Positions 49,364 through 53,017 of a DNA stretch of 53,017 nt are shown piece by piece. How positions within the stretch are numbered: the first letter of the stretch is position 1; the number at the start of each line of letters is the position of its first letter. This stretch comes from Dehalococcoidia bacterium (lineage in GTDB: Bacteria > Chloroflexota > Dehalococcoidia > Lucifugimonadales > UBA3495), in NCBI GenBank assembly GCA_009692925.1, contig SHYG01000005.1:1-53017 (forward strand). The letters run 5' to 3'. Made by a program: the position numbers and the translations under genes. The notes below the pieces were generated by a model. That model did no database searches. It was not told the DNA's origin and was given only the letters and a program-made list of their open reading frames with translations.

Positions 49364-49745
49364 ACGCTGGCTGGCCCAGGCGGAGTATAGCTTGAGCACC
49401 ACGCGAGTTATGCTGGACAACAGTCGTTGGTCAGACGTATGCTTCCATGCCGAGCAAACTGCCCAGTTGGCGCTGAAGGCCTTTCTCTACTGGAAAGGTA
49501 GGCGCTCCGTTACTATCCATTCCGTGCGTTCCCTGGCTCTGGAGTGCGGCCGGGAGGACGCTGAGTTCTTGCCTTTCGAGGATCATGGCACGGTGCTCGA
49601 TCGGTACTATCTGTCTACCCGTTACCCCGACGTGTTGCCGGAGCCAGCCATTCCGTTCCAGACCTTCACTCAACGAGACGCCAGACAAGCTTTGGACTAC
49701 GCCTCAGAAATAGTAGAATTGGTCAGAGCTAAAGTCCCCAGCTAA
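49338..49745 (+). CDS. HEPN-domain protein, partner of the MNT gene
   Basis: 135-residue all-helical HEPN protein: WLAQAEYSLSTTRVMLD, then SRWSDVCFHAEQTAQLALKAFL, ending with DRYYLSTRYPDVLPE. An R-x6-H pattern (Arg-WSDVCF-His) could be the HEPN ribonuclease motif but is not in the textbook context, so toxicity is uncertain. ATG 49338 lies within the MNT gene, indicating coexpression. The pair is likely a toxin-antitoxin or a substrate-binding/nucleotidyltransferase module. Confidence 0.78.
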   Translation: MKKPLETARRWLAQAEYSLSTTRVMLDNSRWSDVCFHAEQTAQLALKAFLYWKGRRSVTIHSVRSLALECGREDAEFLPFEDHGTVLDRYYLSTRYPDVLPEPAIPFQTFTQRDARQALDYASEIVELVRAKVPS

Positions 49746-49760
49746 TACTGCGGAGGCCAT

Positions 49761-50930
49761 ATGCCCGTAGCCAGTCGAATGAATAACCTGGGCACCGAAA
49801 CCGCCTTTGAGGTCCTGGCCAAGGCCAAGGCGCTGGAGGCCCAGGGCAAGAACATCGTCCACCTGGAGATCGGCGAACCCGACTTCGATACCCCGCGCCA
49901 CATCGTGGAGGCGGGGATGAACGCCCTGCGGGACGGGTTCACCCACTACGGCCCCACACCGGGACTGCCCGAACTGCGGGAGGCCATTGCCCGCAACAGC
50001 CGGGAGGTCCGGGGCATCAACACCGACCCGGCCCACGTGGTGGTCACCCCAGGGGCCAAGCCCATCATGTTCTACGTCATTTTGGCCCTGGCCGAGCCCG
50101 GCGTGGAGGTTGTCTATCCCAACCCAGGCTTTCCCATTTACGAGTCTATGATCCGCTTCTGCGGAGCCACGCCGGTGCCCATGCGGCTCATGGAGGAGTC
50201 GGGCTACCATCCCGATCTGGATGACCTGGCCCGCAAGATTACCCCCCGGACGCGCCTGCTCATCCTAAACTCGCCGGAGAACCCCTGCGGCTCAGTGCTC
50301 ACGCGAGAAGAGCTGGAAACCATCGCCGGCCTGGTGCGGCGCTGGCCCAACATGTACGTGATGTCCGACGAAATCTACAAGGACATTCTCTACACCGGCG
50401 AGCACCACAGCATCGCCGCCTTCCCAGGTTTGGCCGACCGCACCATCATCTTGGATGGCTTCTCCAAAAGCTACGCCATGACCGGCTGGCGGCTAGGGTA
50501 CGGCATCATGCCCCAGGAACTGGTGCCCCATATAGTGCGGCTGGCGGTGAACAGCGTCTCCTGCGCCGCCACCTTCAGCCAGAAGGCTGCGGTTGCAGCC
50601 CTGGACGGCCCCCAGGACGCGGTGCAGGCCATGGCCGCCGAGTTCTCCCAGCGCCGCCGCCTGATTACCGACGGCCTGCGCAGCATCCCCGGCGTGCGCT
50701 GCCCGGAGCCCGAGGGCGCCTTTTACGCCTTTCCAAGCATCCAAGAAACAGGCTTGACCAGCCGCCAGTTTGAAGACCGGGCGCTGACCGAAGCCGGGGT
50801 TGCGCTGCTGTCGGGGGCAGCCTTTGGCGAGTTTGGCGAGGGGTACGTGCGCCTTTCCTACGCCAACTCCCAGGACAACATCCGCAAGGCCATTCAGCGG
50901 CTGGACAAGTTTGTTCGCAGCGCCACGTAG
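49761..50930 (+). CDS. Class I aminotransferase (aspartate/aromatic type)
   Basis: 389-residue PLP enzyme. Marks: IVHLEIGEPDFDTPRHIVEAG, HYGPTPGLPELREAIA, the NSPENPCGSV strand, SDEIYKDILY and the PLP lysine in DGFSKSYAMTGWRLGY. It matches fold-type I aspartate or broad-specificity aminotransferases; the true substrate is not readable. GGAGG lies upstream of ATG 49761. It follows the HEPN gene by 15 bp, though it need not share a function. Confidence 0.9.
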   Translation: MPVASRMNNLGTETAFEVLAKAKALEAQGKNIVHLEIGEPDFDTPRHIVEAGMNALRDGFTHYGPTPGLPELREAIARNSREVRGINTDPAHVVVTPGAKPIMFYVILALAEPGVEVVYPNPGFPIYESMIRFCGATPVPMRLMEESGYHPDLDDLARKITPRTRLLILNSPENPCGSVLTREELETIAGLVRRWPNMYVMSDEIYKDILYTGEHHSIAAFPGLADRTIILDGFSKSYAMTGWRLGYGIMPQELVPHIVRLAVNSVSCAATFSQKAAVAALDGPQDAVQAMAAEFSQRRRLITDGLRSIPGVRCPEPEGAFYAFPSIQETGLTSRQFEDRALTEAGVALLSGAAFGEFGEGYVRLSYANSQDNIRKAIQRLDKFVRSAT

Positions 50931-50977
50931 CGACCCTGGGGCTAACTCTTCCCAGGATGACTCAAGGGAGGCGCCCA

Positions 50978-51391
50978 ATGGCTGAATGCCGGGTAATCCA
51001 CCCCGATGCGCTGGAAGTGGAGGTCCGCTCCGGCAGCATGACCCGCCTGGCGGGTGTGTCCCAGGGGTTGGTAGGCTCCACCGGCATCCATTTGGCCATC
51101 GCCACCATCCCGCCGGGCTGCGCTTCCAGCCCCCACTACCACGTCAACTGCGAGTCGGCCATCTATGTCGCCAGAGGTCACGGGCGCTTCCTCACCGGCC
51201 TGAATCTGGAGACAGCCCTGCCCATCGGACCGGGAGACTTCATCTACGTGCCGCCCGATGCCGTCCACCAGCCGGTGAACGACAGCCCAACGGAACCCCT
51301 GGAGCTGATTGTTGCCCGCAACACCCCGGTGGAGATAGTGGTGGAGGTCCCGGTGGCGAGCCACTCCAGGCGCACTGGGAAGCAGGGATAA
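50978..51391 (+). CDS. Small cupin protein
   Basis: 137-residue cupin. Metal ligands appear in SPHYHVNCE (His, His) with Glu, then GPGDFIYVPPDAVHQPVN supplies a further His. Function unknown; such proteins are sugar-binding, isomerase or dioxygenase-like. ATG 50978 follows GGGAGG. The ORF could start at 50957 but lacks a ribosome site there. It lies between the aminotransferase and acyl-CoA dehydrogenase genes, 4 bp before the latter. Confidence 0.8.
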   Translation: MAECRVIHPDALEVEVRSGSMTRLAGVSQGLVGSTGIHLAIATIPPGCASSPHYHVNCESAIYVARGHGRFLTGLNLETALPIGPGDFIYVPPDAVHQPVNDSPTEPLELIVARNTPVEIVVEVPVASHSRRTGKQG

Positions 51392-51395
51392 CTCC

Positions 51396-52556
51396 ATGGA
51401 CTTAGGCCTAAGCGAAGTCCAGCAGATGCTGCGCACCAGCGTCACGGAGTTTCTGGCGCGGGAGTGTCCCCTGACCGTGGTGCGGGCCATGGAGACTGAC
51501 CCCCAGGGCTACCCCGACGCGCTGTGGCGGCAGATGGCGGCCCTGGGCTGGACTGGCCTGGTCTTTCCGGAGCAGTACAGTGGCACTGGCGGAAGCTTTT
51601 TGGACCTGGCGGTGCTGCTGGAGGAGTTGGGCCGCGCCCTGACGCCGGGCCCATTTTTCTCCACTGTTATCCTGGGCGGCCTCACCGTGCTGGACGCCGG
51701 CTCCGAGGCGCAAAAGCGGGACCTGCTGCCCCGCATCTGCGCCGGACAGCTTCGTATGACTCTGGCCCTCACCGAAGCCTCAGCCGCCTACGATCAGTCA
51801 GGGGTGGAGACCTCCGCCATCCGGGTGGGCGGAGCCTACCATTTGAACGGCGTCAAGCTGTTTGTCCCCGACGCCCAGGCCGCTGATCTATTGCTGGTGG
51901 CCGCCCGCACCGCGGCATCTTCAGAGCAACCGGAGGGCATTACTCTGTTCCTGGTGCCTGCCAGCAGCCACGGGGTCAGCATCACACGCATTAAGAGCAT
52001 TGGCGGCGAACCGCAGTGCGAGGTGGTGTTGCACCAGGTCAGTGTTCCTGCCGGCGCAGTCCTGGGCGAGGTGGGCGGCGGCTGGCCGGTGGTTCAACGG
52101 CTGTTGCAGCGGGCCATCGCCGGCCACTGCGTGGGCATGGTAGGGGCTGCCCAGGCGGTGCTGGACTTGACCGTGGACTACGTGAAGCAGCGGGCCCAGT
52201 TTGGGCGTCCCGTGGGCGCCTTCCAGGCCGTGCAGCACCACTGCGCCAACATGGCCACCGACGTGGAAGGCTCCCGCCACGTCGCTTATCAGGCGGCCTG
52301 GCGCGTTTCTGAAGGGCTTCCCGCCCAGCGGGAGGTGGCCCTGGCCAAGGCTTGGGTGAGCGGCGCCTTGCAGCGGGTCTGCGCCACGGCCCAGCAGTGC
52401 CACGGCGCCATTGGCTTCACTCTAGAGCACAACCTGCAGCTTTACACCCGCCGGGCCAAGGTGCAGGAGCTGAGCTACGGCGATGTCCACTCCCAGCGGG
52501 AGTTGGTTTTGCGGGCCTGGGAAGGTCAACTGGCAGAGCAGCATGGCCCTGGCTGA
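51396..52556 (+). CDS. Acyl-CoA dehydrogenase (FadE-type)
   Basis: 386-residue flavoprotein of beta-oxidation-like pathways. The N-terminal helical domain (LSEVQQMLRTSVTEFLARECP), middle domain LALTEASAAYDQSGVET, and the C-terminal AQQCHGAIGFTLEHNLQLYTRRA identify a FadE-like subunit. Several relatives form alpha2-beta2 heteromers where one subunit is catalytically silent; a second subunit gene is not adjacent. It lies 4 bp after the cupin gene and is probably cotranscribed. Confidence 0.87.
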   Translation: MDLGLSEVQQMLRTSVTEFLARECPLTVVRAMETDPQGYPDALWRQMAALGWTGLVFPEQYSGTGGSFLDLAVLLEELGRALTPGPFFSTVILGGLTVLDAGSEAQKRDLLPRICAGQLRMTLALTEASAAYDQSGVETSAIRVGGAYHLNGVKLFVPDAQAADLLLVAARTAASSEQPEGITLFLVPASSHGVSITRIKSIGGEPQCEVVLHQVSVPAGAVLGEVGGGWPVVQRLLQRAIAGHCVGMVGAAQAVLDLTVDYVKQRAQFGRPVGAFQAVQHHCANMATDVEGSRHVAYQAAWRVSEGLPAQREVALAKAWVSGALQRVCATAQQCHGAIGFTLEHNLQLYTRRAKVQELSYGDVHSQRELVLRAWEGQLAEQHGPG

Positions 52557-52691
52557 TTCGGATCGAGTCGGTTCTCGGCTGGTGCGGGTCTTTCAGTTGA
52601 GGAAATAGCCCTTGACTGGTGCTGCCAGTGTGTTGATGCACCGGTTCCGGCGTGCTGAACTGCCTCAGGATATTTAACCTGGAGGTTATTT

Positions 52692-52883
52692 ATGGACGCC
52701 ATCGGCCTTTTACGTGAACAGTTCAAGGCTGGCCATCAGTGGCTGGAAGGCACCATGCAGGGAGTGACCCCACGGCAACTGTCCTATGCCCCTGCGGGCA
52801 AGGCTAATCCCATTGGCGCCAACTACGCCCACATCGTCTTCTCTGAAGACGGCCTCGTTAACGGCTTGCTAGCAGGCTGCTGA
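52692..52883 (+). pseudogene. DinB-family gene truncated by an IS insertion
   Basis: 63 residues of a DinB-fold protein (metal-dependent helical bundle): LLREQFKAGHQWLEGTMQGVTPRQL, then GKANPIGANYAHIVFSEDGLVNGL. Full-length relatives are roughly 160-170 residues. It stops where the IS begins at 52869: CTA GCA GGC TGC TGA adds LAGC and a stop, exactly as in the HicB-like gene. A good GGAGG precedes ATG 52692. The rest should lie beyond the right edge of the IS. Confidence 0.8.
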
Positions 52884-53017
52884 AAAACCCCGGTTTTGTA
52901 ATCCGGCGGGAATATGTATGGAGTATCCTGGCGGAAACGGTCCCGGAGGCTACCCGATGCGTGGACGACAGGACCCCCAAGTGAGCATGCTGGCCTTCGT
53001 GGACCTGGAGGCACGGG
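52869..53017 (+). mobile_element. Left end of an IS5-like insertion sequence (runs off the window)
   Basis: CTAG at 52869-52872 followed by CAGGCTGCTGAAAAACCCC, the same terminal sequence as the two MITEs, then diverging after about 30 bp. A transposase gene starts at 52957. The right end is outside the window. It is inserted into the DinB-family gene. Confidence 0.82.
52957..53017 (+). CDS. IS5-type transposase, N-terminal fragment
   Basis: Only the first 20 residues are in the window: MRGRQDPQVSMLAFVDLEAR. This is the typical opening of IS5-group DDE transposases, which usually read MRG..Q..MF.Y...E.RVP.DHPLR. ATG 52957 has GGAGG 8 nt upstream. The catalytic part lies outside the window. 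Confidence 0.72.
   Translation, partial: MRGRQDPQVSMLAFVDLEAR

Overview
This is a GC-rich bacterial chromosome segment, densely packed with genes on both strands and without rRNA or tRNA genes. The gene set suggests a Chloroflexota bacterium of the Dehalococcoidia/SAR202 type. The reasons are a family III CoA-transferase, an enolase-superfamily protein, acyl-CoA-dehydrogenase-fold flavoproteins, a UPF0182 membrane protein, TIG-repeat and PPC-like surface proteins, many GTG/TTG starts, and extended -10 promoters (TGnTAnAAT). The phylum call is inference, not proof.

Layout. Positions 1-8350 are mostly minus strand: hemW, two tandem membrane proteins with an N-terminal J domain and a C-terminal beta-sandwich-like domain, selB and nurA. 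Positions 8490-15740 carry a MoxR/ChlI-type AAA+ ATPase, an Rv2578c-type radical SAM protein, phoU, a gluconate-dehydrogenase-subunit-3-like protein, a CocE/NonD hydrolase, a PAP2 membrane phosphatase and a zinc-ribbon membrane protein. Positions 15770-24770 are catabolic and accessory: CoA-transferase, MFS transporter, a translationally coupled cyclase/NTP-pyrophosphatase pair, two acyl-CoA-dehydrogenase-fold flavoproteins, a cysteine-dioxygenase-like cupin and a PIG-L deacetylase.

Positions 24800-31740 contain a one-ORF PadR regulator/ArsM arsenite methyltransferase with a palindromic operator over its own promoter, then an enolase-superfamily protein, NIPSNAP, GNAT, a PPC-like surface protein, a zinc alcohol dehydrogenase and a TIG-repeat exported protein. 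Positions 31790-40490 contain pcrA (apparently leaderless), two tandem exported proteins with GXY or GXY-like segments, each broken by one single-base frameshift near a C run, a class V aminotransferase, a coiled-coil protein, a DUF1015 protein and a class II Fic protein. Positions 40680-48620 are an arginine biosynthesis cluster, argJ-argB-(UPF0182)-argD-(small ORF)-argG-GNAT. The last part has HicB-like and MNT/HEPN genes, a class I aminotransferase, a cupin, an acyl-CoA dehydrogenase and a DinB gene cut by an insertion sequence that runs off the right edge.

Three kinds of repeat stand out. A 107-bp element (two copies) with CTAG target duplications shares its end with the partial IS5-like element at the right edge and looks like its non-autonomous MITE. 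A family of short GC-rich palindromes sits between genes. AGCTTTCAGC-type quasi-palindromes lie between argJ and argB and upstream of the NIPSNAP gene. The most notable observations are the PadR-ArsM fusion with an internal ribosome site, the paired frameshifts in the GXY proteins, the J-domain pair in which one copy has lost HPD, and the IS5/MITE set that supplies ready-made stop codons.
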